Source: Bacillota bacterium (GTDB taxonomy: Bacteria; Bacillota; Bacilli; Paenibacillales; NBRC-103111). Taken from it: a stretch of DNA of 10,740 bases. Below, piece after piece: positions 1 to 5,415 of the stretch. Each line of letters starts with the position of its first letter. Position 1 is the first letter of the stretch. The translations under genes and the position numbers were made by a program. The notes beneath the pieces were generated by a model. That model saw nothing but the letters and a program-made list of their open reading frames with translations, did not search any database and was not told where the DNA came from. The stretch lies in NCBI GenBank assembly GCA_023391955.1, contig JAEWAA010000557.1:1-10740 (forward strand), written 5' to 3'.

Positions 1-976
1 GTGCAAGCTGGCCCTCCCTAACCCCATCAGCATCAAAAAGACGCTTCAGGAGTTCAAGCCGGACATCATCCATTGCGCCACACCGTTCAATCTTGGCCTG
101 TACGGGCTGCATTACGCCAAGAAGCACAAAATCCCGGTAGTGGCTTCCTACCATACTCATTTTGACCAGTACCTGCAGTATTACAAGATCCAATGGGTGG
201 AGGGTATGCTCTGGCGGTATCTGGGCTGGTTCCACCAGACCTGCCGCAAAATTTACGTTCCTTCCCGGTCCACGCTTCATTATTTAATGGAGAGGGGCTT
301 CTCCAATTTGGAGGTATGGAGCCGCGGCGTGGATGTGTCCCGCTTCCATCCGGAGGTGGACCGCGAGGCGGTGCTGCGTAAGGCAGGAGCAAATCCCGAC
401 AAATTATCTCTTTTATATGTAGGACGTTTGGCCCCTGAAAAAAGTGTCGATGTGCTGCTGGAGGCATATGACCGGCTGCCGGAGGAGCTAAGGTCGCAGA
501 CGGAGCTGATTCTTGCCGGCGACGGACCTTTATACAAGGAGCTCACCGAATCCTATATGGATCGGAAGGACATTCACTTCCTCGGATTTACCGAAGGGAC
601 GGCGCTGACGGACTTGTATGCGGCAGCGGATCTGTTCGTATTCCCCTCCGCCACGGAAACCTTCGGGAATGTGGTGCTAGAGGCTATGGCATCAGGTACG
701 ACGGTGATTGGCGCGGCTGCAGGAGGCGTCCAGGATACCGTCAAACATATGGAGACCGGGTGGCTGTGCCAGCCGGGAGACGCGGGGGCTTTTGCGGAAG
801 CCATCGCCACACTTTTGGAGAACGACACCCTCCGCAACCAGATGGCCCAGGCAGGGCGGGCCTACAGTGAGCTTCAAACCTGGGATTCCATCTTCTCCCG
901 CTTGCTGGACAGTTATCGACAAGTGGTGCCCGAGCTGGGCGAATTGTCGAACCATGAGCTGGCAGCGGCCAAATAA
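1..976 (+). CDS. GT4 glycosyltransferase, MgtA/SqdX-like, 5'-truncated
   Basis: The frame is open from base 2 to the TAA at 974-976, giving 324 visible codons; the start lies left of the window and perhaps 50-60 residues are missing. The product looks like a GT-B fold, family 4 retaining glycosyltransferase that moves a sugar from a nucleotide-sugar donor to a lipid or glycan acceptor at the cytoplasmic membrane face. The visible N-terminal part has the acceptor-side pattern TPFNLGLYGLHYAKK...PVVASYHTHFDQYLQYY, typical of the alpha-mannosyltransferase MgtA / sulfoquinovosyltransferase SqdX subgroup. The C-terminal domain has the donor-site stretch VGRLAPEK (visible residues about 140-147, with the expected Arg and Lys) and the EX7E motif ETFGNVVLE (Glu219 and Glu227 of the visible part). 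It ends before a strong hairpin, and a separate promoter precedes the next glycosyltransferase gene, so the two need not be cotranscribed. Donor and acceptor cannot be read from sequence. Family call is firm; substrate unknown. Confidence 0.9.
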   Translation, partial: CKLALPNPISIKKTLQEFKPDIIHCATPFNLGLYGLHYAKKHKIPVVASYHTHFDQYLQYYKIQWVEGMLWRYLGWFHQTCRKIYVPSRSTLHYLMERGFSNLEVWSRGVDVSRFHPEVDREAVLRKAGANPDKLSLLYVGRLAPEKSVDVLLEAYDRLPEELRSQTELILAGDGPLYKELTESYMDRKDIHFLGFTEGTALTDLYAAADLFVFPSATETFGNVVLEAMASGTTVIGAAAGGVQDTVKHMETGWLCQPGDAGAFAEAIATLLENDTLRNQMAQAGRAYSELQTWDSIFSRLLDSYRQVVPELGELSNHELAAAK

Positions 977-983
977 TGCGAAA

Positions 984-1016
984 GGCCCTAATTCCGGTGG
1001 AAGCACCGGAAGGGCC
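984..1016 (+). terminator. Hairpin after the GT4 gene, possible terminator
   Basis: Eight bases after the stop codon lies an inverted repeat: TTCCGGT (992-998) pairs with ACCGGAA (1005-1011) around a 6-nt loop, and GGCCC (984-988) pairs with GGGCC (1012-1016) with a small bulge on the left arm. The stem is long and GC-rich and sits where a terminator is expected. It is followed by CCCGC, not a T run, so it is not a standard intrinsic terminator. It may instead slow RNA polymerase or protect the 3' end of the mRNA. Confidence 0.45.
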
Positions 1017-1250
1017 CCCGCATGCCCGGCGGAACCCTCAAGTTCCAAAAACAGTGGATGAAACCCCCTGCTGCTGGGTGATAATGAGAAGGACAAGCGT
1101 TAGGCCTAGAGACGGAGAACCAATCCGCAACAGGACAGTGAAGGTCAAGAAACACCGTAAGATCGCGTTTGGATGCGCAGGGCGGAGGAATTTCCCGGTT
1201 GTATTCCCTTTATTGGCCGTAAACAGCCTTAAGGAGGCGGTTTGGGGCTT

Positions 1251-1279
1251 TTGACAAACGGGGGTAAAGAGAGGAAAAT
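1251..1279 (+). promoter_or_regulatory. Probable sigma-A promoter for the GT2 gene
   Basis: A perfect -35 hexamer TTGACA (1251-1256) is followed after 17 bp by GAAAAT (1274-1279), which matches the -10 consensus at four of six positions. The start would be near 1286, giving a leader of about 95 nt before the ATG at 1380. The perfect -35 and ideal spacing carry the call; the -10 is weak. Confidence 0.55.
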
Positions 1280-1379
1280 CAGTATCGGCTTTCGTATCCG
1301 GCGGAAAAGTTTTCAAAACACAAAGATTGGTTTAGAGAGAGAATGAAGAAAGGGAAGTAGTAAAAAAAGGGGGCTTACC

Positions 1380-2612
1380 ATGCTGGACCATATTGTTTTG
1401 GCTTTGCAGCTGATACTGGCTTTAATCGGCGCGTATCAGCTTGTGCTTACGTTTTTTGGATGGGTGCGTAAAAATAACAAAAAAAGCTTCGAGCCGCAAA
1501 AGTCGTTTGCCATTCTGGTTGCCGCCCACAACGAGGGCAAGGTGGTCGGAGCGCTGCTGGAAAACCTCAAGCGGTTGAATTACCCCAAGGAACTCTACGA
1601 CGTCATGGTCATCTGTGACAACTGTACCGACAATACCGCCGAAATATCCAGAAGCCACGGCGTTTATGCCTTCGAGCGTTTTAATCCCAACCTGCGCGGC
1701 AAGGGATACGCCATTGAATGGATGCTCAAGGAGCTGTGGAAGCTTCCCCGCACCTATGACGGCATTGTGATGTTTGATGCGGACAACCTGGTGGAGCAGG
1801 ATTTCCTGATCCACATGAATAACGACCTTTGCGCCGGCCACCGTGTGGTCCAAGCTTATCTGGATACCAAGAATCCCCATGATTCCTGGATTACCTCTTC
1901 GTACGCGATTTCCTACTGGTACTGCAACCGTCTGTGGCAGCTCCCGCGCACCAACCTGGGACTGGCTAACTATCTGGGCGGCACCGGCATGTGCTTCGAG
2001 ACCACCCTGCTGAAGGAAATGGGCTGGGGCGCCACCAGTCTGGTAGAGGATTTGGAATTTACCATGCGCTGTGTCAAAAGAGGTATCAAGCCGTACTTCG
2101 ACTATGATGCCAAGGTATACGACGAGAAGCCGTTGTCCTTTAACGCATCGGCCCGCCAGCGGCTGCGCTGGATGCAGGGACACTTCGATGTGGCCCGCCG
2201 CTACTTCTTCCCCCTCGTATGGCAGGGGCTGAAGGAAGGCAACTGGGCTAAGGTGGACACCGCCGTTTATGCCTTGAACGTCTACAACCTGTTCCTGAGC
2301 GGCATCATCACCATCATGCTGTATGCCGCCCAGCACCGGCCAGAGCCGTACTTCACCTCTCTGTTCGAAAATGCGCCATGGTTCTTCGGCGTATTGTACC
2401 TGCTGAATGTCCTGGTGTTCCCGCTGGCTCTGTACATGGAGCGGGCGCCGAAGAAGATCTGGAAGTCGCTGCTCCTGTTCCCGGTGTTCCTGGTATCGTG
2501 GTATCCGGTAACCTTCTATGCCTTCTTCACCCAGAACAACAAACAATGGAGCCACACCCAGCATACCCGGGTGCTCCGGCTGGAGGAAGTGCAAAGCAAG
2601 CAGGCCAGCTAA
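1380..2612 (+). CDS. Membrane-anchored family 2 glycosyltransferase (EpsO/cellulose-synthase-like)
   Basis: A 410-residue inverting GT-A glycosyltransferase, probably extending or starting an extracellular or envelope polysaccharide at the inner face of the membrane. One N-terminal membrane helix (about residues 5-27) is followed by the catalytic domain: AAHNEGK (48-54), VICDNCTDNT (77-86), the metal-binding DAD (Asp133 and Asp135), the likely catalytic acidic pair ED (223-224) and QRLRW (260-264), which fits the QxxRW motif of processive family 2 enzymes. Three further hydrophobic segments follow (about 300-316, 334-352 and 363-383). This layout resembles EpsO-like and hyaluronan/cellulose synthase-like enzymes, but there is no PilZ domain. 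The ATG at 1380 is preceded by AAAAAAAGGGGG at good spacing. No other polysaccharide export or polymerase gene is visible, so the polymer cannot be named. It stands as a single gene: own promoter in front, infC promoter region behind. Confidence 0.9.
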   Translation: MLDHIVLALQLILALIGAYQLVLTFFGWVRKNNKKSFEPQKSFAILVAAHNEGKVVGALLENLKRLNYPKELYDVMVICDNCTDNTAEISRSHGVYAFERFNPNLRGKGYAIEWMLKELWKLPRTYDGIVMFDADNLVEQDFLIHMNNDLCAGHRVVQAYLDTKNPHDSWITSSYAISYWYCNRLWQLPRTNLGLANYLGGTGMCFETTLLKEMGWGATSLVEDLEFTMRCVKRGIKPYFDYDAKVYDEKPLSFNASARQRLRWMQGHFDVARRYFFPLVWQGLKEGNWAKVDTAVYALNVYNLFLSGIITIMLYAAQHRPEPYFTSLFENAPWFFGVLYLLNVLVFPLALYMERAPKKIWKSLLLFPVFLVSWYPVTFYAFFTQNNKQWSHTQHTRVLRLEEVQSKQAS

Positions 2613-2650
2613 GGGCTCATGGCTCATGTTTTCAGCTAGTTAAATTTGGT

Positions 2651-2679
2651 TTGACTTGAGTAAGGTTTTATGATACTCT
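2651..2679 (+). promoter_or_regulatory. Candidate sigma-A promoter of the infC operon
   Basis: TTGACT (2651-2656, five of six) is followed after 17 bp by TACTCT (2674-2679), which keeps the most important T, A and final T of the -10 box. An overlapping alternative pairs TTGGTT (2646-2651) with the better -10 TATGAT (2669-2674), also at 17 bp. Both place the transcript start close to 2682-2686, at the front of the structured leader. Which is used cannot be decided from sequence. Confidence 0.6.
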
Positions 2680-2684
2680 ATTTG

Positions 2685-2824
2685 AGTGCTATTAAGAAGA
2701 AGCGCCCGCTTCTCACCTGACCGACAGAGCGTTGGCTGGTTCTAGTCACTTAAGTGAACGCTTAGCAGTGTTGCTTATGACGCGAGATCAGGATGTGGGC
2801 GGTTAGTGCCTGCATCCTTTTTTT
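2685..2824 (+). ncRNA. L20-type ribosomal protein leader (attenuator) of infC-rpmI-rplT
   Basis: In Bacillus the infC-rpmI-rplT operon is controlled by L20, which binds a 5' leader that mimics its 23S rRNA site and favours premature termination. The same architecture is visible here. A first hairpin, AGAAGC/GCTTCT with a GCCC loop, lies at 2698-2713. A second stem pairs AGCGTT (2728-2733) with AACGCT (2757-2762) and encloses the 12-base palindrome TCACTTAAGTGA (2746-2757), which is an alternative local fold. A strong intrinsic terminator follows at 2790-2824. The leader sits between a promoter and infC, in the expected place and of plausible length (about 140 nt). I identify it by position, attenuator and operon; I did not align it to the Rfam L20 leader model. 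Confidence 0.75.
2790..2824 (+). terminator. Intrinsic terminator/attenuator in the infC leader
   Basis: The arms at 2790-2800 and 2808-2818 form a continuous 11-bp stem with two G-U wobbles and a 7-nt loop (2801-2807), followed directly by seven T (2818-2824). It lies upstream of infC with no gene between it and the promoter, so its job must be premature termination of the leader transcript, the expected off state of L20 control. Confidence 0.85.
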
Positions 2825-2852
2825 AGGTTCAAGGTACAGGTGAGAATCCAGT

Positions 2853-2869
2853 GGAGGTGGAACGTTATT
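2853..2869 (+). promoter_or_regulatory. Ribosome binding site fixing an AUU start for infC
   Basis: GGAGG (2853-2857) lies 9 nt before ATT (2867-2869). The next in-frame ATG (2882) is 24 nt from it, too far, and the in-frame GTG at 2840 lies upstream of this site and has no good one of its own. The protein from ATT reads (M)[11 protein letters not shown], which lines up with the Bacillus IF3 N-terminus (M)ISKDFIINEQIR. AUU starts on infC are known from E. coli and Geobacillus stearothermophilus, where IF3 represses its own synthesis by rejecting the non-standard codon. Confidence 0.85.
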
Positions 2870-3373
2870 AGCAAGGATCATATGATTAACGAAGAGATTC
2901 GCGCCAAGGAAGTCCGTTTGATCGGCCCCGAAAGTGAACAGCTGGGCATCAAGCCGTTCCGGGAAGCATTGCAAATGGCGCAGGATGCGAATCTTGACCT
3001 GGTAAATGTAGCGCCTACCGCCAAACCGCCGGTTTGCCGGATTATGGATTATGGCAAGTTCCGCTATGAAACGCAGAAGAAAGAAAAGGAAGCGCGCAAG
3101 AATCAGAAGATCGTTGACCTGAAGGAAGTCCGCTTCAGCGCCACCATCGATGAGCACGACTTCCAAACCAAGCTCCGCAATGTGCTGAAGTTCATTCAGG
3201 ACGGAGACAAGGTGAAGTGCAGCGTACGTTTCCGCGGCCGCGAAATCACTCATGCATCCATCGGCCAGCGTGTGCTGGAACGGGTGGCAACAGAAGCTGA
3301 AAGCATCTGCACAGTGGAGCGCAGACCCAAGCTGGAAGGCCGCAGCATGATTATGATACTGGCGCCGAAGTGA
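2867..3373 (+). CDS. infC: Translation initiation factor IF-3
   Basis: IF-3 binds the 30S subunit, keeps it apart from 50S, and checks start codon and initiator tRNA pairing. From the AUU start the product has 168 residues, close to the Bacillus protein (about 170). The N-terminal domain contains [14 protein letters not shown] and the conserved linker-side motif [16 protein letters not shown] charged helix follows ([11 protein letters not shown]), then the C-terminal domain with [19 protein letters not shown] sequence, the 30S-binding stretch [17 protein letters not shown], and the closing MIMILAPK. The order N-domain, lysine-rich linker, C-domain is complete and there is no frameshift. It is the first gene of the operon, 37 nt ahead of rpmI. 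Two controls are visible: the upstream attenuator (L20) and the AUU start (IF-3 autoregulation). Identity is near certain; only the start rests on inference. Confidence 0.97.
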   Translation: MSKDHMINEEIRAKEVRLIGPESEQLGIKPFREALQMAQDANLDLVNVAPTAKPPVCRIMDYGKFRYETQKKEKEARKNQKIVDLKEVRFSATIDEHDFQTKLRNVLKFIQDGDKVKCSVRFRGREITHASIGQRVLERVATEAESICTVERRPKLEGRSMIMILAPK

Positions 3374-3410
3374 TTCGGAGTCGGCAATAACTATTAGGAG
3401 GACTTCAGGA

Positions 3411-3611
3411 ATGCCTAAGATGAAAACTCACCGTGGCGCTGCCAAGCGTTTCACGAAAACCGGTACTGGTAAGATCAAAAGAAACAAATCGGGTAAGCGC
3501 CACATTCTGGAGCACAAGAGCTCCAAGCAAAAGGCCAGATTGAGCAAATCCGCTATTATGACCAAGGGTGATACCAAGCGTATTGAGTCCCTGCTGGTAT
3601 ACGTGAAGTAA
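3411..3611 (+). CDS. rpmI: 50S ribosomal protein L35
   Basis: A 66-residue very basic protein, [32 protein letters not shown]..., the unmistakable L35 sequence and full family length. It is a small structural component of the large ribosomal subunit. AGGAGGA sits about 9 nt before the ATG at 3411. It is the second gene of infC-rpmI-rplT, so it shares the L20-controlled leader. The residues [32 protein letters not shown] follow the family pattern with no break. Confidence 0.97.
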   Translation: MPKMKTHRGAAKRFTKTGTGKIKRNKSGKRHILEHKSSKQKARLSKSAIMTKGDTKRIESLLVYVK

Positions 3612-3743
3612 GCAACGTTTCGGACGAAAATTCCCCTCGGATGGGCCTGGGCCGATTCCGGGGCTTCCATAACATGATCCGGCCTCGTGCGCGGAGCAAG
3701 TTATTCAGGCAAAGCAATTCATTTATTCAGGAGGCTGACTACT
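3612..3743 (+). other. 132-nt spacer between rpmI and rplT with an imperfect hairpin
   Basis: In Bacillus subtilis the corresponding gap is, as I recall, only a few tens of bases. Here it is 132 nt and GC-rich in its first part. CCCC-TCGG (3633-3640) can pair with CCGA (3652-3655) and GGGG (3660-3663), leaving a TTCC bulge, so a hairpin spans 3633-3663. There is no T run after it, so it is unlikely to terminate. The 9-mer TTATTCAGG occurs twice, at 3701-3709 and 3723-3731; the second copy provides part of the rplT ribosome binding site AGGAGG (3729-3734). No open frame here looks real. Confidence 0.6.
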
Positions 3744-4103
3744 ATGGCAAGAGTTAAAGGCGGGTTTGTGACTCGTCGTCGTCATAAAAAAATCTTGAAG
3801 CTGGCAAAGGGCTATTTCGGCTCCAAACACCGGTTATTCAGAACTGCCAACGAGCAGGTAATGAAGTCCCACATGTATGCATTCCGTGACCGCCGTCAAG
3901 TGAAGCGCGATTTCCGCAAGCTGTGGATCGCCCGTATCAACGCGGCTTCCCGTCAAAACGGATTGTCCTACAGCAAGTTCATGTTTGGCTTGAAGCTGGC
4001 CGGCATCGACGTAAACCGCAAGATCCTGGCTGACCTGGCTGTAACCGACGCTAAGGCATTCGCCGATCTGGCTGCCGCTGCTAAGGTAAAGCTGAACGCC
4101 TAG
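3744..4103 (+). CDS. rplT: 50S ribosomal protein L20
   Basis: L20 binds 23S rRNA early and is needed for assembly of the large subunit; in Firmicutes it also binds its own operon leader and represses it. The start is the ATG at 3744, which gives [33 protein letters not shown], the standard L20 N-terminus, and 119 residues, the usual length. AGGAGG ends 9 nt before it. A longer in-frame reading from a GTG at 3687 would add 19 non-homologous residues with no ribosome binding site and is rejected. The N-terminal basic tail and the C-terminal globular part ([21 protein letters not shown]...[28 protein letters not shown]) are intact. It is the last gene of the operon, followed by a strong terminator. 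Confidence 0.97.
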   Translation: MARVKGGFVTRRRHKKILKLAKGYFGSKHRLFRTANEQVMKSHMYAFRDRRQVKRDFRKLWIARINAASRQNGLSYSKFMFGLKLAGIDVNRKILADLAVTDAKAFADLAAAAKVKLNA

Positions 4104-4135
4104 TACCGCGACTATACACGCGTGACTAAAAAGAG

Positions 4136-4171
4136 CCGGACAGGGAGAGCAATCTCCTTGTCCGGTTTTTT
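4136..4171 (+). terminator. Intrinsic terminator of the infC-rpmI-rplT operon
   Basis: A 13-bp stem (4136-4148 with 4153-4165, one G-U wobble) closes a GCAA tetraloop and is followed by six T (4166-4171). It starts 33 nt after the rplT stop. The A-rich bases before the stem can extend pairing into the T run, so it might also work on the opposite strand, although no minus-strand gene is near. Confidence 0.93.
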
Positions 4172-4276
4172 GCATTTTGGAGGCATGAAAGGCCAGGCTA
4201 TCACATAGAATCAACTAAATATTAACAATTCTCAAGATGCGGTCAAATAGTATAGCAGATGAGGTAAAAAAAGTCA

Positions 4277-4345
4277 TTTGTATAATTTTCCTTACTATTT
4301 TTGTAACAATTTCAGATAGCTGAAAACTGATTTTCATGTTAAGAT
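4277..4345 (+). promoter_or_regulatory. AT-rich promoter region of the qox operon
   Basis: The stretch between the rplT terminator and qoxA is much more AT-rich than its surroundings. The best -10 candidate is TAAGAT (4340-4345), with an extended TG at 4337-4338; no good -35 lies 17 bp upstream. TATAAT at 4281-4286 is a perfect -10 but also lacks a -35. A 16-base inverted repeat, TTTCAG-ATAG-CTGAAA (4310-4325), covers the -35 position of the first candidate. TTTGTA(A/T) occurs three times, at 4277, 4300 and 4350. A promoter with poor -35 boxes suggests activator dependence, but the exact start is not settled by sequence. Confidence 0.4.
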
Positions 4346-4355
4346 TTCATTTGTA

Positions 4356-4373
4356 AAGTGATAAATATCACAA
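4356..4373 (+). promoter_or_regulatory. Rex- or Fnr-like palindromic operator upstream of qoxA
   Basis: The 18-mer AAGTGATAAATATCACAA holds the perfect palindrome GTGAT-AAAT-ATCAC. Against the Rex consensus TTGTGA-W6-TCACAA it matches four of six on the left, all six on the right, and all six spacer bases are A/T. Against the Fnr/Crp consensus TGTGA-N6-TCACA it matches nine of ten. Rex (an NADH-sensing repressor) and Fnr (an oxygen-sensing regulator) both control respiration genes in Firmicutes. If the -10 is TAAGAT at 4340-4345, the site lies just after the transcript start, a repressor position. If the -10 is CATATT at 4393-4398, it is centred near -41, a class II activator position. Confidence 0.5.
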
Positions 4374-4420
4374 AAAAAGAGAGTGGATTGAACATATTGT
4401 GAAATTCGCATTTCTGTGAG

Positions 4421-4440
4421 AAGGGGAGTTGGCATACATG
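4421..4440 (+). promoter_or_regulatory. Ribosome binding site that decides the qoxA start
   Basis: AAGGGGAG (4421-4428) is 9 nt before the ATG at 4438. The in-frame TTG at 4429 directly abuts it and cannot be used; the ATG at 4444 is 15 nt away. The choice of 4438 also gives a compact lipoprotein signal sequence, MRMKRLLALL. Confidence 0.8.
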
Positions 4441-5415
4441 CGAATGAAAAGGCTGCTTGCTCTGTTGACTGCAGGTGCAGGAACGGCTCTTTTGAGCGGC
4501 TGTGAAAGTCTGGTGGTGTTGAATCCCCAGGGGCCTGTGGCAAGAAGCATTGCTGAGCTGATTAACTGGTCCTTGCTGTGGATGTTGTTGGTCGTTGTTG
4601 TCGTTATCGGTTTGTTTGTTGTGATTGTGTGGAAGTACCGGGAGAAGCCGGGGAACGAAGACTACGAGCCTCCCGAAGAGCATGGCAGCCTCGCGTTGGA
4701 GATTACCTGGGTCGTGATTCCGATCCTGATCGTAATCGCCCTGACCATTCCTACGGTGAAGGCCCTGTACAAGCTGGAGGATGTGCCTGTTGGTTATGAG
4801 GATCAGGCTCCGCTTGTGATTCATGTGACCTCTGCAGACTGGAAATGGATTTTCAGCTATCCGGAGCAAAACATTGAGACAGTGAACTACGTGAATATCC
4901 CCGCGGGGCGTGCGGTGGATTTCAGGCTGACCTCTGCCGGCACCATGCAGTCCTTCTGGATTCCGGCTCTTGCGGGCCAGAAGTATGCCATGGCGAAGAT
5001 GGAGAACCAGCTGTTTTTGGCAGCGGACCACCCGGGTTCCTATCTGGGCCGCAACACCAACTTTAACGGCAAGGGATATTCGGGAATGGAGTTTGAGGTC
5101 CTGAGTCAAACCCCCAAGGAGTTCGAGGAATGGGTGAGCGACGTGAAGGCCACTGCCCCCAAGCTGTCTGAGGCGGAATATGAGAAGCTGCTGGAGCCCA
5201 CCCATCTGGGACGGCAGACATATTCCAACACTCACCTGGAATGGGTAAACCATGCGGATCCGGATTCCAAGTCTTACACCAATCCGGAGATGTACCGTCT
5301 GGATCACGGCTATCCGGGTAAAACCTTCACTGAGCCTGATCAATACAATGCACCAAACAGCGGTGAATCCCAAAACAACACCAAGAAAGACGGGGGTGAA
5401 AAGCATGGGCATTAA
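4438..5415 (+). CDS. qoxA: Menaquinol oxidase aa3-type, subunit II (lipoprotein, no CuA)
   Basis: Subunit II of the terminal quinol oxidase that passes electrons from menaquinol to oxygen. The 325-residue product opens with a lipoprotein signal, LLSGC with Cys22 as the lipidated residue, then two membrane helices (about 42-66 and 88-106) and a cupredoxin-fold outer domain (YPEQNIETVNYVNIP, SFWIPALAGQKYAMA). The CuA ligands of cytochrome c oxidases are missing: where CxxxCxxxHxxM is expected there are Asn206, Asn210, Tyr214 and Met217, and the earlier His is Gln171. There is no CXXCH, so no cytochrome c domain. This rules out CtaC and matches Bacillus QoxA in sequence and length, including the C-terminal STHL-like stretch (NTHLEWVNHAD, 264-273). 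The gene overlaps qoxB by 11 nt, which suggests translational coupling. Confidence 0.94.
   Translation: MRMKRLLALLTAGAGTALLSGCESLVVLNPQGPVARSIAELINWSLLWMLLVVVVVIGLFVVIVWKYREKPGNEDYEPPEEHGSLALEITWVVIPILIVIALTIPTVKALYKLEDVPVGYEDQAPLVIHVTSADWKWIFSYPEQNIETVNYVNIPAGRAVDFRLTSAGTMQSFWIPALAGQKYAMAKMENQLFLAADHPGSYLGRNTNFNGKGYSGMEFEVLSQTPKEFEEWVSDVKATAPKLSEAEYEKLLEPTHLGRQTYSNTHLEWVNHADPDSKSYTNPEMYRLDHGYPGKTFTEPDQYNAPNSGESQNNTKKDGGEKHGH

Larger units (their letters stand above)
977..1379. other. 403-nt non-coding gap between two glycosyltransferase genes
   Basis: No reading frame here has a ribosome binding site with a convincing start, and none resembles a known protein. The left end holds the GT4 hairpin. 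A weaker imperfect hairpin lies at 1221-1243 (AAAC-GCC pairing with GGC-GTTT, one mismatch), immediately before a sigma-A-like promoter at 1251-1279. The last 50 bases are purine-rich and lead into the ribosome binding site of the GT2 gene. I compared the stretch by eye with common riboswitch signatures (glycine, c-di-GMP, c-di-AMP/ydaO, lysine) and could not match any. Confidence 0.6.

Noticed and set aside
1040..1220. Possible riboswitch before the GT2 gene
   Set aside because: I could not match conserved cores of glycine, lysine, c-di-GMP or c-di-AMP riboswitches, and the best promoter lies downstream of this stretch; left as a finding, not a feature.
976..1254. 92-residue + strand open frame after the GT4 gene
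   Set aside because: It starts in the GT4 stop region, runs through the hairpin, has no ribosome binding site, and its protein looks like random translation.
1422..2627. 401-residue open frame on the minus strand opposite the GT2 gene
   Set aside because: It is a shadow of a gene with clear family motifs; its translation has no recognisable domain, is unusually rich in His, Gln and Val, and no ribosome binding site or promoter was seen for it.
2840..2866. GTG at 2840 as the infC start
   Set aside because: It would add nine residues not found in IF-3, lies upstream of the GGAGG box, and lacks its own good binding site; ATT 2867 fits better.
3687..3743. GTG at 3687 as the rplT start
   Set aside because: The added residues are not L20-like; the ATG at 3744 has AGGAGG at ideal spacing and the standard N-terminus.
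4429..4437. TTG at 4429 as the qoxA start
   Set aside because: It touches the ribosome binding site directly and leaves no spacing; the ATG at 4438 is 9 nt away.
5252..5404. Upstream extension of qoxB
   Set aside because: It overlaps the end of qoxA in another frame and is not QoxB-like; MGIKWDK at 5405 aligns with the family start.
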